Assembly: GCF_000735435.1 (NCBI RefSeq)
Contig: NZ_JMPP01000024.1
Span: forward strand, 1-64,000
Origin: Klebsiella planticola ATCC 33531
Lineage (GTDB): Bacteria > Pseudomonadota > Gammaproteobacteria > Enterobacterales > Enterobacteriaceae
DNA: 64,000 nt
Direction of reading: 5' to 3'
A model generated the notes under the pieces. The model did not search any database, was not told the origin of the DNA, and was given only the letters and a program-made list of their open reading frames with translations. Below are positions 1-8,196 of this stretch, in pieces. Both the position numbers and the translations under genes were made by a program. Numbering within the stretch: position 1 is the stretch's first letter; each line of letters starts with the position of its first letter.

Positions 1-441
1 CAGGCCGCCGCCACCCATCAGCGCCGCTGACCACAGGCCCATGACCTGCGGCGTTCGGTGGGGGAACTGACGCTTTATCACCGCCGGAATCGTCGCCTGA
101 ATAATACCAATTCCGATCCCGCCGAGCAGGGCGCTACTCAGCAGCAGCCCGCTGTGCGGCGTGAATTCACGAAGCGCAGCGCCTGAGGCGATCATCATCA
201 GACTCAGGACAATCCCGCGACTTTCGCTGATATGGCGCTGAGTCCACGGACTTGCCAGCGCCAGCAGTCCCATCGCGATGACCGGGATCGCGGTGAGTAG
301 CGAAACGAGGCTAAACCCCATTCCGCTGGCCTGTTGTAGTTGCGGAAGAAGCGGGCCGATGGAAGTTAAAAGCGGGCGCATATTGATGCCGATCAGCATC
401 AGCACCAGAAGCATCAGGCCGTTGCGCGACGTCGGGTTCAT
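1..441 (-). CDS. CynX-like MFS transporter, N-terminal part (runs off window)
   Basis: This is the first 147 residues of a 12-helix major facilitator protein; the rest lies beyond base 1. The translated start (MNPTSRNGLMLLVLMLIG) and segments such as NMRPLLTSIGPLLPQLQQ and MGLWSAALMGGGGL closely match E. coli CynX, and also its paralogue NimT/YeaN. Several hydrophobic segments are visible in this part. The ATG at 441 overlaps the TGA of the upstream deaminase gene (ATGA), so the two are translationally coupled. CynX is the putative cyanate exporter or permease of the cyn operon, but cyanase (cynS) and carbonic anhydrase (cynT) are not here, so the substrate may differ, for example a nucleobase or nitroheterocycle. 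The family call is firm; the substrate is not known. Confidence 0.85.
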   Translation of the reverse strand, partial: MNPTSRNGLMLLVLMLIGINMRPLLTSIGPLLPQLQQASGMGFSLVSLLTAIPVIAMGLLALASPWTQRHISESRGIVLSLMMIASGAALREFTPHSGLLLSSALLGGIGIGIIQATIPAVIKRQFPHRTPQVMGLWSAALMGGGGL

Positions 442-896
442 TTGTGCTTATCCGCCCACCGCTGATAAAGCGCGAGGCCCTCGGGCTGAGGGCTATGGTG
501 AATCGGGAGTGATTGCGTTTCCAGTGGTTGACTTAGCTGGTGGTAGATAGCGGCGGTGGAGAGCCGGAAGGGCTCGCCATCCCGGTTACTGTTGGCGAAA
601 TAAACCTCGCGTATGCCGGTCAGATAGATAGCGCTCAGGCACATCGGGCAGGGCTGACCGCTGGCATAAATGATGCACTCGCTGAGCACCTGGCTACCCA
701 GACGCTGCGAGACGTCGCGAATGGCGTTGAGTTCGGCATGCGCGGTCGGATCGCCGTTTTGATGCAGGGTATTGACGGCCCGGGCGACAATATCACCCCT
801 GCGGACGATGAGCGCGCCAAACGGACGCCCGCCGTTTTCAACATTGGCTGTGGCGAGGGCGATGGCATGCTGAAGATAGTTATCGTGAACTGACAT
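438..896 (-). CDS. Cytidine/guanine deaminase-like zinc hydrolase
   Basis: A 152-residue protein of the cytidine deaminase-like fold. It has the zinc-site signature: HAE in TAHAELNAIRD (zinc ligand plus proton-shuttling Glu) and PCPMC (two cysteine ligands). Overall layout resembles bacterial guanine deaminases (GuaD) and TadA-type enzymes more than tetrameric Cdd, so a free base or nucleoside is the probable substrate. The ATG at 896 is chosen because GGAG lies just upstream and the family starts close to this point; an in-frame start at 956 would add 20 unlikely residues. It is the first gene of a two-gene operon with the CynX-like transporter and is divergent from the CynR-like regulator, which suggests regulated uptake or export of the deamination substrate or product. 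The exact substrate cannot be read from sequence. Confidence 0.85.
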   Translation of the reverse strand: MSVHDNYLQHAIALATANVENGGRPFGALIVRRGDIVARAVNTLHQNGDPTAHAELNAIRDVSQRLGSQVLSECIIYASGQPCPMCLSAIYLTGIREVYFANSNRDGEPFRLSTAAIYHQLSQPLETQSLPIHHSPQPEGLALYQRWADKHK

Positions 897-981
897 AGCG
901 GCTCCGGAGAGGAAAGGCTGAGATGTTGCGGGAAGAGGAACTTTACGGTTGTGCACAGGGCCAGAGTACGCATTTTGTTTT

Positions 982-999
982 ATAAGTTAAAAGACTTAT
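982..999. promoter_or_regulatory. Candidate LysR-type operator
   Basis: A perfect inverted repeat, ATAAGT-N6-ACTTAT, sits in the 142-bp divergent gap between the deaminase gene and the LysR-type gene. ATAA...TTAT dyads of this spacing are typical LysR-type regulator recognition sites. The placement fits autoregulation plus control of the deaminase-transporter operon. No binding data; inferred from position and symmetry. Confidence 0.5.
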
Positions 1000-1038
1000 T
1001 TATGATTGACTCTATTGGTTTTGCTTATAGGGGGGCCC

Positions 1039-1938
1039 ATGCTGCTACGCCATCTCACCTGTTTTCTGGCGGTTGCGGAACATCGCAGTTTTACCCGAGC
1101 CGCGTCGGCGCTGCATGTTTCGCAGCCGGCACTTTCACAACAGATCCGCCAGCTTGAAGAGATGCTGGGCGTGCTGTTATTTGACCGCAGCGGGCGGCAG
1201 ATCCGTTTGACCGATTCCGGCGAGGTCTGGCTCACTTATGCCCGCCGGGTGCTACAGGAGCTGGAAGAGGGCAAACGAGCCCTGCTGGAGGTAGAAGACC
1301 TGCAGCGGGGAACGCTGCGGGTGGCGATGACGCCAACGTTTACGACCTACTTTATGGGGCCGCTGGTAGCGGCTTTTTATCAGCGTTATCCGAACATCAC
1401 GCTGACGATGCGTGAAATGGCCCAGGAACGGATGGAAGCGTTATTGCTTAACGATGAGCTGGATGCCGGGATTGCTTTTGCCGATAGCGGCTCACGGGAT
1501 ATCGTGGCCGCACCTTTATTCAGCGAAACGCTGGCGCTGGTGGTGGGGCGGCATCATCCGCTGGCGGGTCAGCGCCGTATGACGCTGGAGGCGCTCAATC
1601 AGCAATCGTTGATTTTATTGAGCGAGGAGTTTGCGACGCGCGGGCAAATCGACTCCTGTTGCCGGCAGCACGGTATTCAGCCAACGGTGCGCATGGAGGC
1701 CAATTCTATCAGCGCGGTGCTGACGGTAATTCAACATACCCAGCTTGGGACGCTGTTACCGGCCGCCATCGTACGGGGCCGCGACGATCTGGTCGCGGTG
1801 GCGCTCACGCCGGTGCTGCTGGAGCGCACGGCCTGCCTGCTGCAGCACAAAGAGGCCTGGCAGAGCGCCGCGACGCGCGCGTTTCGTGCGATGGCATTCC
1901 AGATAGCCGGGGAACTTAGCGGTGGGGAAACCTCGTGA
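1039..1938 (+). CDS. CynR-like LysR-family transcriptional regulator
   Basis: A 299-residue LysR-type regulator. Residues 1-60 form the winged helix-turn-helix ([20 protein letters not shown]), followed by the periplasmic-binding-like effector domain. The protein is very close to E. coli CynR along its whole length (shared blocks include [32 protein letters not shown] and EANSISAVL). The ATG at 1039 is preceded by a G-rich Shine-Dalgarno stretch (AGGGGGG); an upstream TTG at 1006 would add 11 residues absent from CynR. It is divergent from the deaminase and CynX-like genes and probably controls them. CynR responds to cyanate in E. coli, but the target genes here lack cyanase, so the inducer may have changed. 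It ends only 10 bp from the convergent outer membrane protein gene. Confidence 0.88.
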   Translation: MLLRHLTCFLAVAEHRSFTRAASALHVSQPALSQQIRQLEEMLGVLLFDRSGRQIRLTDSGEVWLTYARRVLQELEEGKRALLEVEDLQRGTLRVAMTPTFTTYFMGPLVAAFYQRYPNITLTMREMAQERMEALLLNDELDAGIAFADSGSRDIVAAPLFSETLALVVGRHHPLAGQRRMTLEALNQQSLILLSEEFATRGQIDSCCRQHGIQPTVRMEANSISAVLTVIQHTQLGTLLPAAIVRGRDDLVAVALTPVLLERTACLLQHKEAWQSAATRAFRAMAFQIAGELSGGETS

Positions 1939-1948
1939 TAGCGTCCAC

Positions 1949-2746
1949 TTACCAGCTATAGCCGACGGCCAGAATGCCATACAGCTCGCCGTTGTGCTGA
2001 ACAAGGGGGCTGTCGGCGATATCTTTATCATACAGCTCGTAGTTCGCGGCGAACATGCCGACCCAGTGGGGGCTGAAACGGTAGCTGGTAATAATCGCCG
2101 CCATTGGTGAGACGGTGGTGCCGGTATCCCACTGTGGGCGCTGGCTGGTGGCTTCGCTGGCCGAGACGCCGCCAAAATAGTAGTTGGCCATATTGCTACT
2201 GCGGATCATCATTCCCATCCCCGGCATGATCAGCAGATTATCTTTGATGACGGGAAAGTCTGCCCACAAAAGCAACTCTTGCCCATTGCTGCGACCCGTA
2301 ACGTCGGAACTGATACGGGCGCTCAGCAGCGCATACGGCGTAATCAGCGTGGCGCCGATACCGGCTTCAAACTCGCCTTTTCGCTGCTCCATGCCCTTGA
2401 ACGCGCTATTATCGCTGGGATCTAAGTTGCCAAATCGCCAGCGGCCATAGCCGTAAAAAGCAACGTTGTCGTCGATATGAAAATAGTAGCGGGCGCGATC
2501 GCCGAGATAGATAAACCGATCGCCGAAGTAGAGCCCGCCGGGAATAACGTAAGTTTCATTATTCTGCTTCTCGTAGCGCGCCGTTCCGCTGATGGTTGCG
2601 GCTCCCAGCACCACTCCTTTTGGTACCGGACTATTTGGATTCGATGCGGAGAAGATATCGATGGAACCCAGGTCAACCTCGGCGCTGGCGGGCGAACAAC
2701 ACAGCATCAGGGAGCAGAGAGCAGCAGGGTAGCGAAATGGTTTCAT
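1949..2746 (-). CDS. MipA/OmpV-family outer membrane protein
   Basis: A 265-residue protein with a clear signal peptide (hydrophobic core AALCSLMLCC, cleavage near SPASA-EVD) and an alternating hydrophobic/aromatic beta-strand pattern ending in W, as expected for outer membrane barrels. Segments such as RARYYFHIDDNVAFYGYG, FEAGIGATLITPYALLSA and FSPHWVGMFAANYELYDKDIADSP match the MipA/OmpV family, whose E. coli member scaffolds murein hydrolases and synthases. Here the family match supports an outer membrane location; the scaffold role is only by analogy. It appears monocistronic and convergent with the LysR-type gene. The roughly 210 bp upstream, before the cupin gene end, holds no gene I can support. 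Confidence 0.8.
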   Translation of the reverse strand: MKPFRYPAALCSLMLCCSPASAEVDLGSIDIFSASNPNSPVPKGVVLGAATISGTARYEKQNNETYVIPGGLYFGDRFIYLGDRARYYFHIDDNVAFYGYGRWRFGNLDPSDNSAFKGMEQRKGEFEAGIGATLITPYALLSARISSDVTGRSNGQELLLWADFPVIKDNLLIMPGMGMMIRSSNMANYYFGGVSASEATSQRPQWDTGTTVSPMAAIITSYRFSPHWVGMFAANYELYDKDIADSPLVQHNGELYGILAVGYSW

Positions 2747-2956
2747 CCGGATTCCAAATATGATGAGGGATTATAGAGCTAATACGCGTAGATGCTGTTT
2801 TGCAGATAAAGCATTGCTAATGTGAATATATACCAGCGCAGGTCAGTCAGTGGGCGAGTTTTTGTTTTTTCTAAATTTATGCTGGCCGGTTTGATGAGAT
2901 AGAAAGGTTCTAATCCGCCGCTTCCCGGCAGCGGACTGTTTTTTTAACCGGCCCGG

Positions 2957-3439
2957 TCAGAGTGAGCGAATGTGCCCGCCGTCGCCAACCTGAGCCTGAC
3001 GATACCACTCCATCAGTTCAAACGTCCCCGCTTCACCTTCCGCCGGAGCCCACGAGACATAATCCCCGGCAGCAACCGGCTGATAACCGCCGTGTTTGAC
3101 CTCAAAAATAACGCCGCCGGCGTCCAGCGACAGAACCGCATGCCAGGTCCCGGCATCCATCTCTAGCGCCGTACACTCTTCGCCTAATACGATGCGGCGA
3201 GTGACGTAACCGAGATCATCAAAAGTCAGTACCACAAAGCGCCCGCTCAGAGCTAACAGCAGCTCAAAGGTGTGCGGATGACGGTGAGGGCGAATATAGG
3301 TTCCCGGTTCCATCGCGATCGCCAGACGTTGTACGGGATCGGTTAATTCCGGGTGAAAATTACGATGTGCACGTAAACGAGGTGAACGCGCTGCCGCGTC
3401 GCTCTGCTGTTGCATGTCGCTGAAAGTGATGTATTTCAT
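2957..3439 (-). CDS. WbuC-like cupin-fold metalloprotein
   Basis: A 160-residue single-domain cupin. The metal-binding motif lies at RPHRHPHTFELLLALSGR (clustered histidines and the following Glu), with a second cupin motif around MDAGTWHAVLSL. The family (WbuC) is found in some O-antigen clusters and elsewhere in enterobacteria, with no established reaction. The ATG at 3439 directly follows the TAA of the upstream short ORF (TAAATG), so translation of the two is coupled. It lies at the left flank of the T6SS locus and is transcribed away from it; nothing in it suggests a secretion role. Confidence 0.75.
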   Translation of the reverse strand: MKYITFSDMQQQSDAAARSPRLRAHRNFHPELTDPVQRLAIAMEPGTYIRPHRHPHTFELLLALSGRFVVLTFDDLGYVTRRIVLGEECTALEMDAGTWHAVLSLDAGGVIFEVKHGGYQPVAAGDYVSWAPAEGEAGTFELMEWYRQAQVGDGGHIRSL

Positions 3440-3652
3440 TTAGCCGCCTGACGTGAGATCTGAGATTGCGAATGGTTTCGCTACGGTGGATGAGCTCTGC
3501 ACTGCTTTGTCGAAAGCCAGTCGCCGCATTGTATCCATTTCCCTTGGCCGGCGCGCACTGTTTTTCAGTGCATCAAGTGCCGTATCGCCTGGCAAATTCA
3601 ACACGCTCACACCATTGACCTTTTGGTGACTTCCTGGAACATGGTGGACCAT
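3440..3652 (-). CDS. Unknown 70-residue protein coupled to the cupin gene
   Basis: I do not recognise this protein. The ATG at 3652 has a strong Shine-Dalgarno sequence (AAGGAG, 6 nt spacing) and a TATATATA tract just upstream that could be a -10 element. The stop codon abuts the cupin start, which is typical of a real operon. The product (MVHHVPGSHQKVNGVSVLNL at the N-terminus) is polar, with no signal peptide or membrane segment, and has a charged middle (NSARRPREMDTMRRLAFDKA). The open frame extends upstream to 3724, but that part has no ribosome site. It could be a small regulator or partner of the cupin, or a leader peptide; no function is assigned. Confidence 0.5.
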   Translation of the reverse strand: MVHHVPGSHQKVNGVSVLNLPGDTALDALKNSARRPREMDTMRRLAFDKAVQSSSTVAKPFAISDLTSGG

Positions 3653-4068
3653 AGCACGCTCCTTTTTATATATATGACACCTTCCATAAATTCGGATGAT
3701 TATTCTCTTATGTCTGCGGCGCAAAAATAAAACCCATTCATTTTATGAATATCTTCTTACAAAGACATGGCAAGTTTTATATAACTTCGTTTTTAAAGGA
3801 GAGTTTTTTCTCTTAATGCCTGCGCAATATTTATTGTTTGAGTGAGGTTGTTGTTTTGAATTTTTTAAATAGTTGAGCGATTTAATCTGAAAATCCAGTG
3901 ATGATGCGGTGTTTACACCAGTATTAAATATTTCAGCTGCTGGCTGTAATTATCACCTTTTTTGCCTGCTTTACCTTAAAGCAAATTACTGGTTAAAATA
4001 AAAACATATTTTTATATAGCGATACTCTGTCCGGCAAAAGGACTAATTTATTCAGGAGATAAATATAT
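3653..4068. promoter_or_regulatory. AT-rich intergenic region upstream of the T6SS
   Basis: These 416 bp separate the leftward small ORF from tssB and contain no supported gene. The region is clearly richer in A and T than the neighbouring genes, with many A/T runs, especially 3840-4020. It must hold the main T6SS promoter: TTACTG at 3986 and TATATA at 4013 are weak candidate elements with non-ideal spacing, and tssB has an AGGAG ribosome site at about 4054. AT-rich DNA of this kind upstream of T6SS loci is often bound by H-NS; that is inference here. I found no convincing sigma-54 -24/-12 element. Confidence 0.5.
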
Positions 4069-4566
4069 ATGTCTGAATCATTTCAGAATGAGATACCTCG
4101 TGCGCGTGTAAATATAAAACTGGATCTGGTGACGGGTGGCGCTCAGAAGAAAGTTGAACTGCCGTTGAAGCTCCTGAGTGTTGGTGACTTCAGCAACGGC
4201 AAGGCTCAAGGGACGCTTTCAGAGCGCGAAAAAATCAATATCACTATGCGCAATTTCAACAGCGTTCTCGCGGATCTCAATCCCGAAGTTTATCTCACCG
4301 TTAAAAATACCCTCGCCAACGATGGTTCCGAAGAGAGTGTGAAACTGGCCTTTCAGGATATGAAGGATTTTGAACCAGAGGCGGTAGCGCGGCAAATTCC
4401 ACAGCTTCGTGTGATGCTTGCTATGCGTAATTTATTACGTGATTTGAAATCCAATCTGCTGGACAACGTTACTTTCCGGAAAGAACTGGAAATCATTTTA
4501 AAAGACCCTGCTCTTTCCGACGAGCTACGCAGTGAATTGAATGCGCTTGCCCTGGGCCAGGATTAA
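4069..4566 (+). CDS. tssB: T6SS contractile sheath small subunit TssB (VipA)
   Basis: A 165-residue protein matching the TssB/VipA/ImpB family across its length (SESFQNEIPRARVNIKLDL, LPLKLLSVGDFSNG, LAMRNLLRDLKSNLLDN). With TssC it polymerises into the cytoplasmic contractile sheath around the Hcp tube. The start has AGGAG about 10 nt upstream. It is the first gene of a long + strand T6SS cluster, with tssC following after 35 bp, the order seen in almost all such clusters. Confidence 0.95.
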   Translation: MSESFQNEIPRARVNIKLDLVTGGAQKKVELPLKLLSVGDFSNGKAQGTLSEREKINITMRNFNSVLADLNPEVYLTVKNTLANDGSEESVKLAFQDMKDFEPEAVARQIPQLRVMLAMRNLLRDLKSNLLDNVTFRKELEIILKDPALSDELRSELNALALGQD

Positions 4567-4601
4567 TTTCTGGAAACTTTAACGGAATATTAACGAGAAA
4601 A

Positions 4602-6152
4602 ATGCTGATGTCAGTAAATAACGAAATCCAGAATGAGGGAAGGGCAGCCACAGTTGAAAAAATGCTGCCGCAGAACGGTGTATATGCCTCACTGTTCGAC
4701 AAAATTAATTTAACGCCGGTTGCTGAAATCGGCGGCCTGAATGGATTTGAAGATAATACCGTAATGGCGGAAACCTCGGCCGATGAACGTGTTACCGCCG
4801 CTGTTCAGGTTTTCATGCAGTGTCTGCACAAGTCCGGTCAGAAGGTCGAGAAGCTCGATAAGACATTACTCGACCACCATATCGCTGAACTGGATTTCCA
4901 GATCAGCCGCCAGCTTGATGAAGTCATGCACAATGACGCGTTCCAGAAAGTGGAGTCCGTGTGGCGTGGCCTTCAGTCCCTGGTGAACAAGACTGACTTT
5001 CGCCAGAACGTGAAGCTGGAAATCCTCGATTTGTCCAAAGAAGAATTGCGTCAGGATTTCGAAGATTCGCCGGAAATTGTCCAGAGCGGCTTGTACAAGC
5101 AGACCTACATCGCTGAATACGATACCCCTGGCGGTGAGCCGATTGCGGCAGTGATTTCAGCGTATGAGTTCGATGCCACCGCGCAGGACGTAGCGCTGAT
5201 GCGTCATATTTCAAAAGTCTCCGCCGCCGCGCACATGCCATTTATTGGCTCTGCGGGGCCGAAATTCTTCCTCAAAGAGACGATGGAAGAGGTGGCGGCT
5301 ATCAAAGATATCAGCAACTATTTCGAGCGCGCCGAGTACATCAAGTGGCAATCCTTCCGCGACACCGACGACTCGCGGTATATCGGCCTGGTGATGCCGC
5401 GCGTGCTTGCTCGCCTGCCGTATGGTCCGGACACCGTACCGGTACGCAGTTTCAACTATGTCGAAGAAGTGAAAGGTCCGGATCACAACAAATACCTGTG
5501 GACTCATGCGTCTTTCGCCTTTGCAGCCAACATGGTGAAAAGCTTCATCAATAATGGCTGGTGCGTGCAAATTCGCGGCCCGCAGGCCGGTGGTGCAGTG
5601 AAAGATCTGCCGATCCACCTGTATGACCTCGGTACCGGCAACCAGGTGAAAATTCCGTCCGAAGTGATGATCCCGGAAACCCGCGAGTTTGAGTTCTCCA
5701 GCCTCGGCTTTATTCCGCTGTCATATTACAAAAACCGCGACTACGCTTGCTTCTTCTCTGCGAACTCCGCCCAGAAACCCGCCCTGTATGACACTGCCGA
5801 TGCCACGGCCAACAGCCGCATTAACTCGCGTTTGCCATACATCTTCCTGCTGTCGCGCATCGCGCACCACCTGAAGCTTATCCAGCGTGAAAATATCGGT
5901 ACTACCAAAGATCGCCGCCTGCTGGAGCTGGAACTCAATACCTGGGTGCGCGGTCTGGTCACTGAAATGACCGACCCCGGTGACGAACTTCAGGCTTCTC
6001 ACCCGCTGCGCGATGCAAAAGTGGTGGTGGAAGACATTGCAGACAACCCGGGCTTTTTCCGCGTGAAGCTGTTCGCCGTGCCGCATTTCCAGGTGGAAGG
6101 GATGGATGTCAACCTGTCACTGGTTTCCCAGATGCCGAAAGCCAAATCGTAA
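4602..6152 (+). CDS. tssC: T6SS contractile sheath large subunit TssC (VipB)
   Basis: A 516-residue TssC/VipB/ImpC protein. Typical blocks are visible: DHHIAELDFQISRQLDEVMH, FQKVESVWRGLQSLV, GLYKQTYIAEYDTPGGEP, SFAFAANMVKSF, and the C-terminal domain SRLPYIFLLSRIAHHLKLIQRENIG that ClpV-dependent disassembly relies on in the family. Two adjacent starts are possible, ATG at 4602 and ATG at 4608; neither has a strong ribosome site (CGAGA upstream of 4602). Codon use looks like that of a well expressed gene. It lies between tssB and tssK. Confidence 0.95.
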   Translation: MLMSVNNEIQNEGRAATVEKMLPQNGVYASLFDKINLTPVAEIGGLNGFEDNTVMAETSADERVTAAVQVFMQCLHKSGQKVEKLDKTLLDHHIAELDFQISRQLDEVMHNDAFQKVESVWRGLQSLVNKTDFRQNVKLEILDLSKEELRQDFEDSPEIVQSGLYKQTYIAEYDTPGGEPIAAVISAYEFDATAQDVALMRHISKVSAAAHMPFIGSAGPKFFLKETMEEVAAIKDISNYFERAEYIKWQSFRDTDDSRYIGLVMPRVLARLPYGPDTVPVRSFNYVEEVKGPDHNKYLWTHASFAFAANMVKSFINNGWCVQIRGPQAGGAVKDLPIHLYDLGTGNQVKIPSEVMIPETREFEFSSLGFIPLSYYKNRDYACFFSANSAQKPALYDTADATANSRINSRLPYIFLLSRIAHHLKLIQRENIGTTKDRRLLELELNTWVRGLVTEMTDPGDELQASHPLRDAKVVVEDIADNPGFFRVKLFAVPHFQVEGMDVNLSLVSQMPKAKS

Positions 6153-6169
6153 CGTAAGGCAGGAAGCCG

Positions 6170-7510
6170 ATGAAAACGGAACAACCGTTATGGGGTCGAG
6201 GGATTATGGTTTCGCCCCAGCACTTCCAGCAACAGGCCGCGTATGCGGCCTGGTCCGTCGAAGGTATTGCCCGGATGGGTTTATCACAGCCCTGGGGCGT
6301 GATAAATGTCGCTTTCGAACCGGAAACACTGAAGCTGGGCCGACTGCAGGCCCGTCATCTGCATCTCCGGTTCCCGGACGGGACGCTTATCGACACGGAT
6401 AATGCTGACGACCTGCCGCCGGTGCTGGCGCTTGAAGGTGAATCACAGGACGTGGTGGTAGTTCTGGCCCTTCCGCTGCTGCGGGCAAATGGCGGTAACT
6501 GCCTTAAACCTGATGAGGTGGCCGAGCGTCCTGTTCGCTATCGCCAGCGCTGGCGGGATGTCCGCAATATTTTCGGAGATGATACCCGCCAGATTGCGGT
6601 GATGCAGCCAGAGCTGACGCTGCGGTTTGCCCATCAAAACAACAGCGATTATCTGGCCTGTCCGGTCGCCCGTCTGCAGCAGGATTCGCAGGGGAACTGG
6701 GCACTCGATGAAACCTATCTCCCGCCACTGCTGGCTCTGCAGGGCAACCGCTGGCTGGTGACCCAGCTGGAGCAGCTGATGACGCAACTGCGTGCCCGTC
6801 TGAGTCGCCTGATGGATATGCGCCGGGAGAGTAACGAACGAATGGCAGATTTTGCCGTGGCCGACGTGTCACTGTTCTGGCTGCTCAATGCCCTGAACAG
6901 CGCTGAGCCCGTGCTCGGACAGTTTCTGCGCCACCCGCAAATCCCGCCTGAGCGTCTGTATCCGGAGCTGGCACGGCTTGCGGGCAGCCTGCTGACCTTC
7001 TCACTGGAGCATCAGGTGAGTGCTATTCCGGTCTGGCAGCATGAGCAACTGAATAACGTCTTCCCGCCGCTGTTTGATTTACTGGGCGACCTGCTGGAAG
7101 CCAGCCTGCCGTCGCGGGTGGTGGCGATTGAGCTTGAGCATGATGCCCGACTTCACTTCTCGCAGGCTCGTCTGCATGACCCACGTCTGCGCGAAGGCGC
7201 TGATTACTATCTCTCCGTGCGTTCACCGATGCCGGTGGCACAGCTGCAGGAACAGTTCCCGCAATTGTGCAAAGTCGGCAGTCCCGATCATGTCAGGAGC
7301 ATCGTCAATTCATCGCGGGTGGGCGTTCCTCTGACGCCGCTGCGTCATGTGCCGGCAGCTATTCCACTGCGCCTGGAAAACCAGTATTTCAGCCTTGATG
7401 TCTCTCATCCTCTGGCCATCGAAATGCTCCAGAGCGGCACCTGTATGTTTTACGTTCCGGGAATGCTCGGCGAGCCTGAACTTGAACTCTTTGCGGTACT
7501 GAGAACATGA
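6170..7510 (+). CDS. tssK: T6SS baseplate protein TssK
   Basis: A 446-residue TssK/ImpJ/VasE protein, the trimeric baseplate adaptor that joins the TssFG wedges to the TssJLM membrane complex. Diagnostic blocks include an N-terminal GIMVSPQHFQQQAAYA, the middle LARLAGSLLTFSLEHQ and a C-terminal QYFSLDVSHPLAIEM. Ribosome site AGGAAG precedes the ATG at 6170. Its stop overlaps the tssL start (ATGA), so TssK and TssL, which contact each other, are translationally coupled. Confidence 0.94.
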   Translation: MKTEQPLWGRGIMVSPQHFQQQAAYAAWSVEGIARMGLSQPWGVINVAFEPETLKLGRLQARHLHLRFPDGTLIDTDNADDLPPVLALEGESQDVVVVLALPLLRANGGNCLKPDEVAERPVRYRQRWRDVRNIFGDDTRQIAVMQPELTLRFAHQNNSDYLACPVARLQQDSQGNWALDETYLPPLLALQGNRWLVTQLEQLMTQLRARLSRLMDMRRESNERMADFAVADVSLFWLLNALNSAEPVLGQFLRHPQIPPERLYPELARLAGSLLTFSLEHQVSAIPVWQHEQLNNVFPPLFDLLGDLLEASLPSRVVAIELEHDARLHFSQARLHDPRLREGADYYLSVRSPMPVAQLQEQFPQLCKVGSPDHVRSIVNSSRVGVPLTPLRHVPAAIPLRLENQYFSLDVSHPLAIEMLQSGTCMFYVPGMLGEPELELFAVLRT

Positions 7511-8196
7511 GTGAGCGTAAACGCGGCGCTGCCGCGTTCATTGATATTGATGCCCTCCTGCAGGACACCTGGCTGCAGGCGATCAGCCTGCGTCATGGTC
7601 CGAAATTTCAGGATGGAGAAGGGCGCACGCTGTGGGAGCGCTGCATTGCTGATGTCGAACGTGTCCAGCGTGAGCTGAAAGCGAGCGAACTCGATGAAGC
7701 CAGCTGTCAGCATATTCTCACTGCACAGTGTGCGCTGCTCGATGAGGCGGTCAAAAATCGCGGCGTGGAGGATGACGCCTGTGTGCAGTGGTATGACACT
7801 CCCCTGCAGGGGCACTTCCTCGGCACCATGGACGCTGGCGATACGTTGTGCGATCGGATGCGTGATGTGTTGCGCGAACCGGCTCCAGACCACGCCGTCG
7901 TGACCTGCTTCCAGCGAGTCATGATGCTGGGGTTCCTCGGCAGTTTCCGCTCTCTGAACGACCCGGAGCGCCAGAAACTCGTCAGCGCGCTCAGTGAGCA
8001 TGTCACGCCGTTCAGCTACCCACAAACCCATTCGGTCCTGGCCGAAAGCCGTACCGGATGGGGAATGGGCGGCTGGCTGGCGTCATGGCCCGTGCGTATT
8101 GGCCTGAGTGTGGTGGCGGTGGCTGCACTCTGGCTGGGACTGAATCACTGGCTGGATCAGACGCTGCTGACCCTGTTGCCGGGAGCCGTGAAATGA
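7507..8196 (+). CDS. tssL: T6SS inner membrane protein TssL (DotU/IcmH type)
   Basis: A 229-residue TssL. The cytoplasmic DotU-like helical domain occupies about residues 1-190 (LTAQCALLDEAVKNRG, GHFLGTMDAGDTLCDRM, ERVMMLGFLGSF-like core), followed by a single C-terminal transmembrane helix (about 195-215, IGLSVVAVAALWLGL) and a short tail. It has no peptidoglycan-binding extension; that function is in the next gene. With TssM and TssJ it forms the trans-envelope complex. It overlaps both neighbours by 4 bp (ATGA at each junction). Confidence 0.93.
   Translation: MSERKRGAAAFIDIDALLQDTWLQAISLRHGPKFQDGEGRTLWERCIADVERVQRELKASELDEASCQHILTAQCALLDEAVKNRGVEDDACVQWYDTPLQGHFLGTMDAGDTLCDRMRDVLREPAPDHAVVTCFQRVMMLGFLGSFRSLNDPERQKLVSALSEHVTPFSYPQTHSVLAESRTGWGMGGWLASWPVRIGLSVVAVAALWLGLNHWLDQTLLTLLPGAVK

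Noticed and set aside
540-893. 117-codon plus-strand open frame opposite the deaminase gene
   Set aside because: The minus strand encodes the conserved HAE and PCPMC zinc motifs, so this frame is a shadow.
3653-3724. N-terminal extension of the small ORF before the cupin
   Set aside because: The extension to 3724 has no ribosome site, whereas the ATG at 3652 has AAGGAG at ideal spacing.
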